From CAYWFP01 sp964457365 (lineage in GTDB: Bacteria > Planctomycetota > SZUA-567), in contig CAYWFP010000002.1 in the NCBI GenBank assembly GCA_964457365.1, forward strand, positions 1 through 64,000: a stretch of DNA of 64,000 nucleotides, read 5' to 3'. The position numbers and the translations under genes were made by a program. The notes under the pieces are model-generated. The model made no database searches. It had not been told where the DNA came from and saw only the letters and a list, made by a program, of their open reading frames with translations. Below are positions 38,327 to 49,698 of the stretch, piece by piece (the first letter of the stretch is position 1; each line of letters starts with the position of its first letter).

Positions 38327-39961
38327 TCAGTGCGCTTCGATCTTGAGCTTTTTGCGCGCCTTGGCGGCGGCCTTGGAGCGCGGGGACTTCTTCACCACGT
38401 GGCGCAGGAGGTCGACGCCGAAGCGGCGTTCCTCGTGCAGGCTCTCGGAGAAGTGGAAGCCGACGTAGAGGTAGTCGGCCGGTTCGAGGGCTTTCTCGGA
38501 CAGTAACTGTTTCTGGAAGCTCTTGGGATTCTCGCGCAGCAGCGTGGCGATGTGCTCGAGCGCGTAATCGGCGAGGCGATGCGCGCGCGAGAGGTCGCGC
38601 CTGCCGGTCTTGAGCTTGGCCACCGCGAGCCGGAAGCGGATCTCCGGCGTCATCAGCGGCGTGTCGTCGAGGATCTTCAGCGCGTCGCGGACGCCCTCGT
38701 AGTCGCCTTTCTCGCGCTGCTTCTTGTTCGCCTGCTTGACCAGTTCCTCGCGCAGCGTGTCGGGGCGCAGGTGGCAGAGCGCGGTGCGGTAGAGCTGGAA
38801 GTGGTCGTCCCCGGCCTCGTACAGCTCGAGCATGTGGCGAATCATCGCCCGCGCGCGGTCGGGCTTGATGCGGTTCTCGTGGCTCTCGAGGATGCGCACC
38901 ATCTCCACGGCTTCGGCGCGGTTGGTGACGTCGTCGATGTGGCGCAGGATCACCTCCACGGCCGCGGGCATGTTGCGCAGCGCGGCGGCGGCAGCCTCGC
39001 GCAGTTCGTGCTCGGGATGGTGCAGGAAGCCGAGGATCAGTTCGGCGTTGGTGATCGAGTTGATCTGCCCGAGCATGTGCAGGGCGAACTTGCGCACGCC
39101 CAGCAGGCGGTTCTGCAGCAGCGCCCGCAGGCGGTTGTTGTCCGCGCGGCGGGGCTTGAGTTGGCTCAGCAGCGTCACGGCATGCTTGACCAGCCCCTCG
39201 AAATCGGCCTCCCCGAGGATCGGCATCACCGCCTCGAAGACGTCGCGGTGCTTGTCGCCGGCGAGGCCGAGGCTGCCGAGGCTCATCAGGGCGTGCCGGC
39301 GGATTTGCTGGGGGTATTCGCTGCGGACGTACTTGAGCAGATTCTCCTTGCTGCGCGGCTCGCCCAGGATGCCGTGGGCGATGATCAGCGCCGAGAGGGC
39401 GGTGTCGTTCTTCTTCAGCCGCGTGTCCGAGAGCGCGCCGTTGAGGCGGTGAACGAGCTGGGTCCTGCTCTTGGCGTCGCAGTCGTCGATGGCCGCCCGC
39501 AGCGCGTGCACCGCCTCGCGCACGAGTTCGTGGTCGGCGTCGAAGAAGCACTCCACGAGAAACGCGTGGCTCTGCGGCGTCTGGATGCGCGGGAGGATGT
39601 AGGCGAGTTTGTGCCGGGCGGTGCGCGAGAGGCGCGGGAACTGCTGTTTCATCAGCGGGACGAACTTGCCGCCGATGCGCGCCAGCGCGTCGAGCGCACG
39701 ATCCTCGACCTCGCCGTCGCGGTCCAGGAGCAGCAGCAGGTGTTTGATCGACTGCTCGTGCGGATTCTCCTCGATGGCGTGCAGCAACTCCAGCAGCACC
39801 TCCGGGTCGTTGGTGCTCTGCGCCACCTCGCCGAGGGCCTTGTGCACGCCGCTCTCGCGGGTGTGGATCGCGCCGAGCACGCGCAGCGCCGCCACCTGCA
39901 GCTCCGGATCGTCCTCGCGCAGGAGGTTGCAGATGGCCTTCAGCGTCGCGTTCATGGTCAT
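38327..39961 (-). CDS. HEAT-repeat protein, function unknown
   Basis: A 544-residue cytosolic protein made of about ten helical HEAT-type repeats (DDPELQVAALRVLGAIHTRE; DGEVEDRALDALARIGGKFV; DHELVREAVHALRAAIDD; HPEHELREAAAAALRNMP). The C-terminal ~120 residues resemble TPR-like helices (HRLADYALEHIATLLRENPK, SPRSKAAAKARKKLKIEAH). No signal peptide. It is likely a protein-protein scaffold. ATG 39961 is used; ATG 39955 is also in frame. It is followed by the hairpin cluster and starts 182 nt from the oxidoreductase stop on the same strand. Confidence 0.7.
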   Translation of the reverse strand: MTMNATLKAICNLLREDDPELQVAALRVLGAIHTRESGVHKALGEVAQSTNDPEVLLELLHAIEENPHEQSIKHLLLLLDRDGEVEDRALDALARIGGKFVPLMKQQFPRLSRTARHKLAYILPRIQTPQSHAFLVECFFDADHELVREAVHALRAAIDDCDAKSRTQLVHRLNGALSDTRLKKNDTALSALIIAHGILGEPRSKENLLKYVRSEYPQQIRRHALMSLGSLGLAGDKHRDVFEAVMPILGEADFEGLVKHAVTLLSQLKPRRADNNRLRALLQNRLLGVRKFALHMLGQINSITNAELILGFLHHPEHELREAAAAALRNMPAAVEVILRHIDDVTNRAEAVEMVRILESHENRIKPDRARAMIRHMLELYEAGDDHFQLYRTALCHLRPDTLREELVKQANKKQREKGDYEGVRDALKILDDTPLMTPEIRFRLAVAKLKTGRRDLSRAHRLADYALEHIATLLRENPKSFQKQLLSEKALEPADYLYVGFHFSESLHEERRFGVDLLRHVVKKSPRSKAAAKARKKLKIEAH

Positions 39962-40143
39962 GGGCCGGGTTCCCGCCAAGTCGCGGCGCCGGCTACCCGC
40001 CGGCGGCATCGCGGTGACGCGGCAGTATAGACAGGGCGGGCGAAAGCGTCAATTCAAAAGGTCCGTTTTTTGCATAACAAACAGGCGAGTCGCCGTCGGA
40101 GCCGGAGACGATACGGGACGCCCGCGGGCGGCGGGGGTGCGAA

Positions 40144-40716
40144 TCAGCCCAGTTTCCCGGCCAGCCAGGCGAGGTTCTCGGCGAAGCGGTCGACGGTCGT
40201 CAGCGCCTCCTCGTCCCGCGCGACGTCGCCGGGCTCGCGGGCGATGGCGATATTCCAGTAGGAGGAGCCGGGGACGACCATCTCGTGGATCATGAACCAG
40301 TACAGCAGTTGCGCGTAGGTGAAGTTCTGCCCCGCGCGGCGCGCGACGGCGAGCGGCCCGCCGAGCTTGCGCGAGAAGAGGTTGCCGTTGCCGCGGGCGA
40401 CGTAGCCGGCGCGGTCGAGCAGCGACATGGTCTCGGGCGTGGCCGAGCCGAAGTAGACGGGCGAGCCGACGACAATAATGTCGGCCTCGACCATGCGGAA
40501 GAAGATGTCGTGGAAGTCGTCGTCCTCGAGGCAGCAGCGGCGGTCCTGTTTCTTGCGGCAGGCGCCGCAGCCGGTGCAGGGCATGACGGTCTTGTCGGCC
40601 AGGCGGATCAGCTCGACGCCGTGGCCGAATTCGCGGAGTTTGTCCAGGCAGCGCTGCAGAAGCTGTTCGGTGTTGCCGTTCTTGCGCGGGCTGCCGCAGA
40701 TGGCGATGGCGTTCAT
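40144..40716 (-). CDS. Flavodoxin-fold NAD(P)H-dependent oxidoreductase with Cys cluster
   Basis: A 190-residue flavoprotein of the NADPH-dependent FMN reductase / iron-sulfur flavoprotein group. The FMN phosphate loop is AICGSPRKNGNTEQLL. A compact Cys motif follows, MPCTGCGACRKKQDRRCC, i.e. C-X2-C-X2-C-X7-C, as in iron-sulfur flavoproteins that carry a [4Fe-4S] cluster. DIIVVGSPVYFGSATPE is the second flavin contact. Role is probably reduction of quinones, peroxide or oxygen, or electron transfer. AGGAGA precedes the ATG by 8 nt. It follows the sialidase-family gene by 23 nt in one transcript. Confidence 0.85.
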   Translation of the reverse strand: MNAIAICGSPRKNGNTEQLLQRCLDKLREFGHGVELIRLADKTVMPCTGCGACRKKQDRRCCLEDDDFHDIFFRMVEADIIVVGSPVYFGSATPETMSLLDRAGYVARGNGNLFSRKLGGPLAVARRAGQNFTYAQLLYWFMIHEMVVPGSSYWNIAIAREPGDVARDEEALTTVDRFAENLAWLAGKLG

Positions 40717-40739
40717 GAAACGGGTCTCCTTTCTCCGGG

Positions 40740-41735
40740 TTATCCGAGGACGTCGGCCTTGGTGAAGACCGAGAGCAGGATCTCGGCCGCGCCCCGGCGC
40801 TCCCGGTCGTGTACGGCGTAGACGGTGCCGTCGTCGGTCCGCGTCGCGTCGGGGTAGCTGACGTTGTCGCGTTCGTCGAGCATGAGCCCGCCCCGCCAGG
40901 TCTTGCCCTCGTCCGACGAGAGCGAGGCCGTCATGCCGGCGCGCCTCTCCGGGTCGGGGCTGTTGATCAGCAACCAGTCGCCGTCGGGGAGCGCGCGCAG
41001 GCAGAAGCGCGAGCCGGGGTTGGCGACGGCGGTCGGCTCGCCCGGCGACCAGGTGCGGCCCCGGTCGTGCGAGCGGCTCTGCCAGATCGTGCCGCCGCCG
41101 GCGCGGATATACATCAAGAGCGAACCGTCGCGGCATTCGACGATCATGTTCTCCAGCGCCCAGTCGGGCGCGACCACCGCGCCGTGCAGGCGCCAGGTCC
41201 GGCCCTCGTCGTGCGAGACGCCCACGCCCTGCAACTGCTCGCCGCCGGCGAACCAGGCGTAGCAGCGGTTGAGCGCGTGGGTGACGGGCATGATCCACTC
41301 GCCGGTCGAGAGCGCGATCGGCTTGTTCATGCGGAAGCTGAACGGAACGTCGTAGCCGACGCGGAACTCCCCGCCCCAGGCGAGCGACCCGGCGTCGGGC
41401 ATGGCTAAGACGCGCGCGAAGACGCCGTGCGCGGCGGTCTCGTTGTCGCCGCGGTTGTAGATCAGCCAAAGCGCGCCGGTGGGGGCGATCCAGAGCGCAG
41501 GATCGAACGCGCGCCCCGCGGGCGATGGCGCGGCCATGACCAGCGGCTCGCCGAAGCTGTCGCCGCCGTCGTCGCTGAGGGCCAGGTAGACGGTGTTCCG
41601 GGGCGAGGGCTCGCCTTCGCCGCCGGAGAACCAGGTGAGAAAAAGCCTGCCGCCGGGGCTGACCTCGATGCCGGGGATGCCGGCCCAGGACTGTTCGATG
41701 CGCTTGGCGTTCATCACCACGTGCTTGGTCTTCAT
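40740..41735 (-). CDS. Sialidase-family (BNR/Asp-box) protein
   Basis: A 331-residue six-bladed propeller protein. Four Asp boxes are seen: SDDGGDSFGEPL, SHDEGRTWRLHG, SHDRGRTWSPGE and SSDEGKTWRGGL. FRMNKPIALSTGEWIMPVTH and GSRFCLRALPDGDWLLI are typical of the exo-alpha-sialidase-like group common in glycan-degrading bacteria. There is no signal peptide, and the classical sialidase Arg triad cannot be assigned by eye. It could hydrolyse sialosides or another sugar. GGAGGAGACGAG leads into the ATG. It lies 20 nt before the lon stop's end on the same strand. Confidence 0.8.
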   Translation of the reverse strand: MKTKHVVMNAKRIEQSWAGIPGIEVSPGGRLFLTWFSGGEGEPSPRNTVYLALSDDGGDSFGEPLVMAAPSPAGRAFDPALWIAPTGALWLIYNRGDNETAAHGVFARVLAMPDAGSLAWGGEFRVGYDVPFSFRMNKPIALSTGEWIMPVTHALNRCYAWFAGGEQLQGVGVSHDEGRTWRLHGAVVAPDWALENMIVECRDGSLLMYIRAGGGTIWQSRSHDRGRTWSPGEPTAVANPGSRFCLRALPDGDWLLINSPDPERRAGMTASLSSDEGKTWRGGLMLDERDNVSYPDATRTDDGTVYAVHDRERRGAAEILLSVFTKADVLG

Positions 41736-41755
41736 CTCGTCTCCTCCGGAGAAGA

Positions 41756-44161
<2,406 letters not shown>

Positions 44162-44207
44162 TGGTCGTCCAGATGTCCGGTAAGGCGAAGTCCCGGCGCG
44201 GGGCGGC

Positions 44208-44648
44208 TCAGCCGCGCGTGATCTCGATGCCGACGCTGTCCGTGGAGGCCTTTTTCGCGTGCGGCAGGTAAATCTCCAGAATCCCGTTCTTGAAAGCGGC
44301 GACGGCCTTGAGCGCGTCGGTCGGCGACGGCAGCGGCAGCACGCGTTCGAACGGGCCGTGATGGATCTCCATGAGGCGGTAGCCCTTCTTGCAGCGGGGA
44401 CTCTCCTCGCGGCGGTGGCCGACGATGCGCAGCAGCGTCCCCGCGACGCTGAGCGCGACGTCGCCGGGCGCCACGCCGGCCATCTCCAGCAGCACCACGA
44501 CGCCGTCGTCGGTGTCGTAGATATCGGCCGCCGGGCGCCAGCCCTCGTACGGCGAGTCGCCGGTTTCGAGCAGCTTGCGGACGATCTCCTTGTCGCCCTT
44601 GACCTGCATCCGCATCCCCGCGTTGTAATATTTGCCGAAGTAGGACAT
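44208..44648 (-). CDS. Small heat-shock protein, Hsp20/alpha-crystallin family
   Basis: A 146-residue ATP-independent chaperone that holds unfolding proteins. The alpha-crystallin domain spans ~45-140 (WRPAADIYDTDDGVVVLLEM; GVAPGDVALSVAGTLLRIVG; FKNGILEIYLPHAKKAST, the last being the conserved G-I-L element). GGAG lies 6 nt before the ATG. Together with the adjacent lon gene it forms a holdase/protease pair that would process heat-damaged proteins. No CIRCE-type inverted repeat was seen upstream. Confidence 0.92.
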   Translation of the reverse strand: MSYFGKYYNAGMRMQVKGDKEIVRKLLETGDSPYEGWRPAADIYDTDDGVVVLLEMAGVAPGDVALSVAGTLLRIVGHRREESPRCKKGYRLMEIHHGPFERVLPLPSPTDALKAVAAFKNGILEIYLPHAKKASTDSVGIEITRG

Positions 44649-44814
44649 GCGTTTCTCCGCACCAAGGGTAATCCGTTGCCGCCGCGGCGGCAAGGTTTTT
44701 CCGCGCCCTTTTCCCTGCGGCGCCGGTGCGGACGTCCATTTCTTCTGGAAATATTACTCCTTGGCGCGGCACCGGTTAGGACGGATTTCGGCGCGCCGGA
44801 GCCGGCGGGGCTGC

Positions 44815-44843
44815 TTGACGGAAACGAGGCGCGTGTCTACATT
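44815..44843 (+). promoter_or_regulatory. Candidate promoter of the UxaC-like gene
   Basis: TTGACG (44815-44820), 17-nt spacer, TACATT (44838-44843), about 95 nt before the ATG at 44938, within the gap divergent from hsp20. Confidence 0.45.
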
Positions 44844-44937
44844 GGGGCGCAGGCGTTAACTCCTTGGAATTCATGCGTTTAACAGGTCGAACAGCAGTGA
44901 CCGCCGACGCGGCGCTGTCAGTGGCGGAGGCAAGGCG

Positions 44938-46206
44938 ATGACGATCGAAACGGAAGACCAACTGCGCGCGACCGTCTGGGAGACCGTGCACAAGCTGCCG
45001 GTCTTCGACATTCACACGCATCTGTACGACGCGCGATTCGGCGAGCTGTTGCTCTGGGGCATCGACGAATTGCTGTCGTATCACTACCTCGTCGCCGAGA
45101 CTTTCCGCGGCTGCCCCAAGACCGCCGAGGGCGCGTGCCTGACGCCCGAGGACTTCTTCGCCCTGAGCAAGAGCGAGCAGGGCGACATCGTCTGGCAGAC
45201 GCTCTTTGTCGAGCAGTCGCCGCTGAGCGAGTCGACGCGCGGAGTGCTGACGACGCTGGGGTTGCTGGGGCAGGATCCGGGGACGCGCGATCTGCAGGCC
45301 TACCGGCGGTATTTCCGGGCGCGGAGCGTCGAGGAGCATATCGACGAGGTGATGCGCATCGCCAACCTCGAGGCCGTGGTCATGACCAACGACCCGTTCG
45401 ACGAACTGGAGCGGCCGGTCTGGGAGGAAGGCGGCGAGGGCGATCCGCGCTTCAAGGCGGCGCTGCGCCTCGACGGGCTGCTAATCCACTGGCGCGAGAA
45501 CCACCCCCGGCTCAAGGCGTGGGGCTACAACGTCAAGAAGGGGCTGGACAAGAACGTCTACGCCGAGTTGCAGCGCTTTCTCAACGACTGGATCGACCGC
45601 ATGCGGCCGCTCTACCTGGCGGTTTCGCTGCCGCCCTCGTTCGACCCGTGGGACAAGAGCGACGCCTCGAAGATTATCGAGAAGGCGGTGTTGCCGGTCT
45701 GCCGCGAGCGGAACCTCCCGTTCGCGATGATGATCGGCGTCAAGAAGCTGACCAACCCCGCGCTGCGCCTCGCCGGCGACTCGGTGGGCAAGGCCGACAT
45801 CGACGTGCTGGAGGAGCTCTGCGCGGCCTACCCGGAGAACAAGTTCCTGGTGACCATGCTCAGCCGCGAGAACCAGCACGAGCTCTGCGTCGCCGCGCGC
45901 AAGTTCGCCAATCTGATGCCCTTCGGCTGCTGGTGGTTCCTCAACGACCCGATGACCATCGACGAGATGACGCGCATGCGCCTGGAACTTCTGGGCGCCT
46001 CGTTCATTCCGCAGCACAGCGACGCGCGGGTGCTGGACCAGCTCCTGTACAAGTGGGCGCATTCGCGCTGGCTGATCGCGCACGTACTGATCGACAAGTA
46101 CTGCGATCTGCACCGGACCGGCTGGCGCGTCGGCGCCGAGGAGATCGAGCGCGACGTGCGCAACCTCTTCGGCGAAAACTTCAAACGATTCGTCGGCCTG
46201 GCGTGA
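44938..46206 (+). CDS. Glucuronate isomerase-like (UxaC family) metal-dependent protein
   Basis: A 422-residue TIM-barrel protein of the amidohydrolase superfamily, related to uronate isomerase UxaC. The metal-ligand motif VFDIHTHLYD is near the N terminus, then LWGIDELLSYHYLVAETFR, the part that in UxaC contacts the substrate. LMPFGCWWFLNDP and an ...IPQHSDARVLDQLLYKW segment follow. True UxaC is ~470 residues, so this is a shorter relative, whose members are frequent in glycan-degrading environmental bacteria. It may isomerise glucuronate or galacturonate, which would fit GH28 and glycerate kinase. It is a single-gene unit. Confidence 0.78.
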   Translation: MTIETEDQLRATVWETVHKLPVFDIHTHLYDARFGELLLWGIDELLSYHYLVAETFRGCPKTAEGACLTPEDFFALSKSEQGDIVWQTLFVEQSPLSESTRGVLTTLGLLGQDPGTRDLQAYRRYFRARSVEEHIDEVMRIANLEAVVMTNDPFDELERPVWEEGGEGDPRFKAALRLDGLLIHWRENHPRLKAWGYNVKKGLDKNVYAELQRFLNDWIDRMRPLYLAVSLPPSFDPWDKSDASKIIEKAVLPVCRERNLPFAMMIGVKKLTNPALRLAGDSVGKADIDVLEELCAAYPENKFLVTMLSRENQHELCVAARKFANLMPFGCWWFLNDPMTIDEMTRMRLELLGASFIPQHSDARVLDQLLYKWAHSRWLIAHVLIDKYCDLHRTGWRVGAEEIERDVRNLFGENFKRFVGLA

Positions 46207-46250
46207 GCCGGACCGATTCCGCCGGCGGCGGGGCGGTACGCGCTTCTCGA

Positions 46251-46279
46251 TTGCGCCGCCGGGGCCGACCCGGTATAAC
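46251..46279 (+). promoter_or_regulatory. Promoter implying a leaderless mRNA
   Basis: TTGCGC (46251-46256), 17-nt spacer, TATAAC (46274-46279). The ATG starts at 46286, the expected transcription start. No Shine-Dalgarno is present. Confidence 0.5.
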
Positions 46280-46285
46280 CTCGTC

Positions 46286-48493
46286 ATGTTGCGACCGATT
46301 CCCGGCGTTCTGTTCATCCTCCCGGCACTGTTCCTCGCCGGCTGTACCGCTCCCGAGCGCTACGTCCAACCCGTGGCCGCCGTCGTCGGCGATCGGCTGG
46401 TCGTGCTGGCGCACGTCTTCGGCGAGGACGACCCGTGGGTGGTCTTCACCCGCGCCGACGAAGAGGCGTGGGTGCGCGGCAAGCGCTATCGCGGGCGGGT
46501 GGTCGCGCTCCTGCCGCGGCGGGACATCGCCGGCACGCCCCGTCCCGATACGATCCCCGTCGCCGGGCGCGAGGAGCCGGTGCCGCTGCCGCCGGAGGCG
46601 CCGGGGGTGACGCTGGTCTACGCCGACGGCGCGGTCTTCTCCGCCGATGCGCGGGTGCGCCAGCTCCAGCCGATGCTCCGCCCGCGCCGCGGGTACGAAC
46701 TCCTCGCCGCCGCCGCGGTCGGCGACGAACTGGTGGCGGTGAAGCGCATCAACGGCGGGCTGCAGCTCCTGCGCCTCGACCGCGACGCGGCGAACGCGAG
46801 CCTGAGCTTCCGTCCGCGGTCGCGCACGGACGAGGAGGACGCGCCCCCGCCGGAGCCGCCGGAGCCGTGGGTGGCGTACGGCCCGCCGCGAAAGGTGATC
46901 GGTGAGCCGCAGACGGTGCGGCTGGGACAGATCAACGGGGCGCCGGTGCTCTGCTATCGCACGGCGCTGGGCGCGCGCCCGCAACCGGGGCTGAAGCTCG
47001 TCGCGCTGAAAGAAGACGCCTGGACGACGCTGCCGGCGCCGGAGCCCGCCGGGCGGGGCGCGTACGCGTTGGGCACGGTCGCGGGCGAGACGACGCTGGC
47101 GCGGGCGCTGCGGGGCGGGAGCGTGGCCACGCCTTCGCGCCTGCGGGTGCAGCGCTTCGTCGAAGGACGGTGGCACGAGCCGCTGGCGGTGGCGGAGGGC
47201 GCCGAGTCGCTGGCGGTGCTGGGCCTGGCCGTCGCCGACGGCGACGCGGCCGGTTATATCGTCCTCGCCGACGGCGACAGCGTCGGGCTGCTCCGCTTCG
47301 ACACGAGCCACGGCGTGCGCGCCTTGAGCGGGCCGGTGCCGCCCGGGAACGACGGCTGGCTCTGGCTGGCGGGGCTGCTGGCGATTCTCCTGGCCGGGTC
47401 GCTGCTGTTGACGCGGCACGCGCTGAGCCGGCGGGTGACGCGGCGGCCGGAGCTCAGGAAGGCGCTGGCGAGCCGCGCCATCGGCGGGCTGGCCGCGCCG
47501 ATCGACCGGGCGCTGGCGTTCCTGGTGGACATGCTGCTGGTCATGCCCGTGCCGCTGATCCTGCTCTCGGAGACGGTGCTCAACCGCATCAACGACCTGA
47601 GCTATCTGGAGGATCTGCGCTTCTTCTTCACCGCGCTGACGGCGATGACGATCTACGCCACGGTGGCCGAGTGCGTCTGGGGGCAAACGGTGGGCAAGCG
47701 CCTGCTGCGCATCCGCGTGCGCGCCGCCGCCGGCGGCAGCCCGGGGCGCCGGCAGATCGTCCTGCGCAACCTCTACCGCTACATCGACTTCTTCCCCGTG
47801 CCGCTGGGCGGGCTGGTGCTGCACTACCTCGTGGCGCTGGTCTTCGTCGTCCTCACGCCCAAGCGCCAGCGGCTGGGCGATCTGATGGCCGCGACGGTGG
47901 TGCTCTCGCACACGCCGCTGCCGGAGCGCACGTTCGTTCTCGCCAGCGCCTCGCCGCGGCGGCGCGACCTCTTCGCCGCGCTGGGCTACGACTTTGCCGT
48001 CCAGGCGCCGCGCATCGAGGAGGAGATGCTGGCGGGGGAGACGCCGGAGAAGGCGGTGCTGCGCCTGGCCGAGAGGAAGGCGCTGACGGTGGCGCGCGAG
48101 CTTGACGCGGGGCAGATCGTGATCGCCGCGGACACGGTGGTCGTCGCCGGCGGGACGGCGCTCGGCAAGCCCGCCGACCGCGAGGACGCCGCGCGCATGC
48201 TCAGCCGCCTCTCGGGCCGGACCCACGAGGTCTACACCGGCGTGGCCGTCGTCGACAGCGCCACGCGGCAGAACCTGCTGGCGCTGGAGCGGACCGAGGT
48301 GGACTTCCATGCGCTCACGCCCGAGACGATCGAGAGCTACCTCGACTCCGGCGAAGCCGACGACAAGGCCGGCGCCTACGCCATCCAGGGCGCGGGCGGC
48401 AGGTTCGTCGCCGACGTCCGCGGCTCGCTGAGCAACGTCATCGGCCTGCCGATGGAACGGCTGCGGGCGATGCTGGGCCACCTGGACGGGTAG
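46286..48493 (+). CDS. Lipoprotein-anchored sensor-like domain / RDD membrane domain / Maf nucleotide pyrophosphatase fusion
   Basis: A 735-residue protein. It begins with a lipoprotein signal (VLFILPALFLAGC, lipobox Cys at ~20). Residues ~25-350 are beta-rich with repeated ~50-residue units, like a propeller. A helix (WLWLAGLLAILLAGSLLLT) precedes an RDD domain with three or more helices (APIDRALAFLVDMLLVMPVP; ATVAECVWGQTVGKRLLRIR). After only eight residues a complete Maf domain starts (FVLASASPRRRDLFAALGYD; VIAADTVVVAGGTALGKP; GEADDKAGAYAIQGAGGRFV). Maf enzymes hydrolyse dTTP/UTP or modified nucleotides. The positive TPKRQRLGD before Maf puts it in the cytoplasm. Confidence 0.8.
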   Translation: MLRPIPGVLFILPALFLAGCTAPERYVQPVAAVVGDRLVVLAHVFGEDDPWVVFTRADEEAWVRGKRYRGRVVALLPRRDIAGTPRPDTIPVAGREEPVPLPPEAPGVTLVYADGAVFSADARVRQLQPMLRPRRGYELLAAAAVGDELVAVKRINGGLQLLRLDRDAANASLSFRPRSRTDEEDAPPPEPPEPWVAYGPPRKVIGEPQTVRLGQINGAPVLCYRTALGARPQPGLKLVALKEDAWTTLPAPEPAGRGAYALGTVAGETTLARALRGGSVATPSRLRVQRFVEGRWHEPLAVAEGAESLAVLGLAVADGDAAGYIVLADGDSVGLLRFDTSHGVRALSGPVPPGNDGWLWLAGLLAILLAGSLLLTRHALSRRVTRRPELRKALASRAIGGLAAPIDRALAFLVDMLLVMPVPLILLSETVLNRINDLSYLEDLRFFFTALTAMTIYATVAECVWGQTVGKRLLRIRVRAAAGGSPGRRQIVLRNLYRYIDFFPVPLGGLVLHYLVALVFVVLTPKRQRLGDLMAATVVLSHTPLPERTFVLASASPRRRDLFAALGYDFAVQAPRIEEEMLAGETPEKAVLRLAERKALTVARELDAGQIVIAADTVVVAGGTALGKPADREDAARMLSRLSGRTHEVYTGVAVVDSATRQNLLALERTEVDFHALTPETIESYLDSGEADDKAGAYAIQGAGGRFVADVRGSLSNVIGLPMERLRAMLGHLDG

Positions 48494-48530
48494 GCCGTAC
48501 CATGGCGGTCGCGCGCGTGGCATGGCGGAC

Positions 48531-49475
48531 TCACCCCAGCGAGGCGATCATGCTCTCTTCCACCACGGCGGCCAGTTCCTCCGGCGTTCGCGCGGGGGCG
48601 AGGTGGACGCGCTCGGGGCCGTCGGTGCGGGAAGACCACTGGTGCCGCCGCGTGTGCGGATCGAACGTCAGCGACAGGCCGCGGCGTTCCGCGAAGAGCC
48701 CGCCGGCGCCGTTGACGGCGTAGAGCACGGTCAACTGGTCCCAACTCGGCCGGTTCTCCTCCTCGCTGCCGAGCCAGATCCGGTAAGCCTCCTTGACGGG
48801 ATGCCCCGCGGGCGCGGCCTGCATGAAGCGGCGGCCGGTCATGACCGTCTTGCCCGCGGGCTGGACCGCGACGGGGGCGGGCCATCGAGCGAGGACGAAC
48901 GCGGCCGCCGCCGGGTCCATGCGCCAGTTGAACAGGTCTTGCCCCTCGGGGTAGTCGCCCCGGGCCATGGAGACGAGCTTATCGACCTTGGCGGCGACCA
49001 GGTCGCGCCCGGCGAGGGGGCTGTGCGCGTCCGGCGCGGAGCGCAGCAGTTCCGCCAGCGCCGTCAGGGTGCCGATGGCGCAGACGGTGACGCTCTTGGT
49101 CGGCTGCCGGGCCAGGAGCCGGCGGTAGAGGTCCACCGCAGCAGGCGCCTCGTCGCCGGCGTCGCCGGTGGTCGCCGCCGCCATCCGCTCGGTATACAGC
49201 ATCCCCGCCTTTTCCAGGCGGACGCGATGCGCGCGGTAGTCGTCCGCGGCGGGGTTGAGCGCCCACGCCGCCGGCTCAAGCCGGCCGACGGGGAGTTCCT
49301 CGCGGCCGTACCAGCGGTTGATCGCGCGGGCGTAGCGCACGCAGGCGGGATGGGGGACGCTGCAGACGATGCCGAGGATCTCCGCCCGTCCGGCTATCGC
49401 GAGGCCGTGGAGCACGGCGAGGGCGCCGGCGTCGTCGCAGTCGGTGTCGAGGTCGGTGTCGAGCAGCAGGCGCAC
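48531..49475 (-). CDS. Inosine-uridine-preferring nucleoside hydrolase family protein
   Basis: A 314-residue nucleoside N-ribohydrolase-fold enzyme. The N-terminal calcium site is present as LDTDLDTDCDDAGALAVLHG, followed by SVTVCAIGTLTALAELL (the 'GPLTNLA' position) and KVDKLVSMARGDYPEGQ. It would cleave nucleosides to base and ribose, or a related glycosidic bond. The start is GTG with AGAGGA ahead; no ATG suits the conserved N terminus. It is convergent with the lipoprotein-RDD-Maf gene, 37 nt between stops. Confidence 0.85.
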   Translation of the reverse strand: MRLLLDTDLDTDCDDAGALAVLHGLAIAGRAEILGIVCSVPHPACVRYARAINRWYGREELPVGRLEPAAWALNPAADDYRAHRVRLEKAGMLYTERMAAATTGDAGDEAPAAVDLYRRLLARQPTKSVTVCAIGTLTALAELLRSAPDAHSPLAGRDLVAAKVDKLVSMARGDYPEGQDLFNWRMDPAAAAFVLARWPAPVAVQPAGKTVMTGRRFMQAAPAGHPVKEAYRIWLGSEEENRPSWDQLTVLYAVNGAGGLFAERRGLSLTFDPHTRRHQWSSRTDGPERVHLAPARTPEELAAVVEESMIASLG

Positions 49476-49635
49476 GGGAGCATCCTCTCGGGAAGAAGCG
49501 GAAATGCGTCGGTTCGTCCGCCGACAAGTCTGGCGAGACGGTCGGCAGGATAGCCGATCCCGCCGCGCGCGGCAAGCGCCGGGCGACCCCGGCGCGGAAA
49601 ACGACGGTGGCGCGCGCCGTTCTTCATTTCCTCCT

Positions 49636-49663
49636 TGTGCCGTGCCGGCGCGTATCTATAATC
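49636..49663 (+). promoter_or_regulatory. Promoter of the spermidine-synthase-like gene
   Basis: TTGTGC (49636-49641), 16-nt spacer, perfect TATAAT (49658-49663). Confidence 0.5.
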
Positions 49664-49698
49664 GAATTCTTTCCGGGAAGCCAGAAAGAGCCGGAGCC

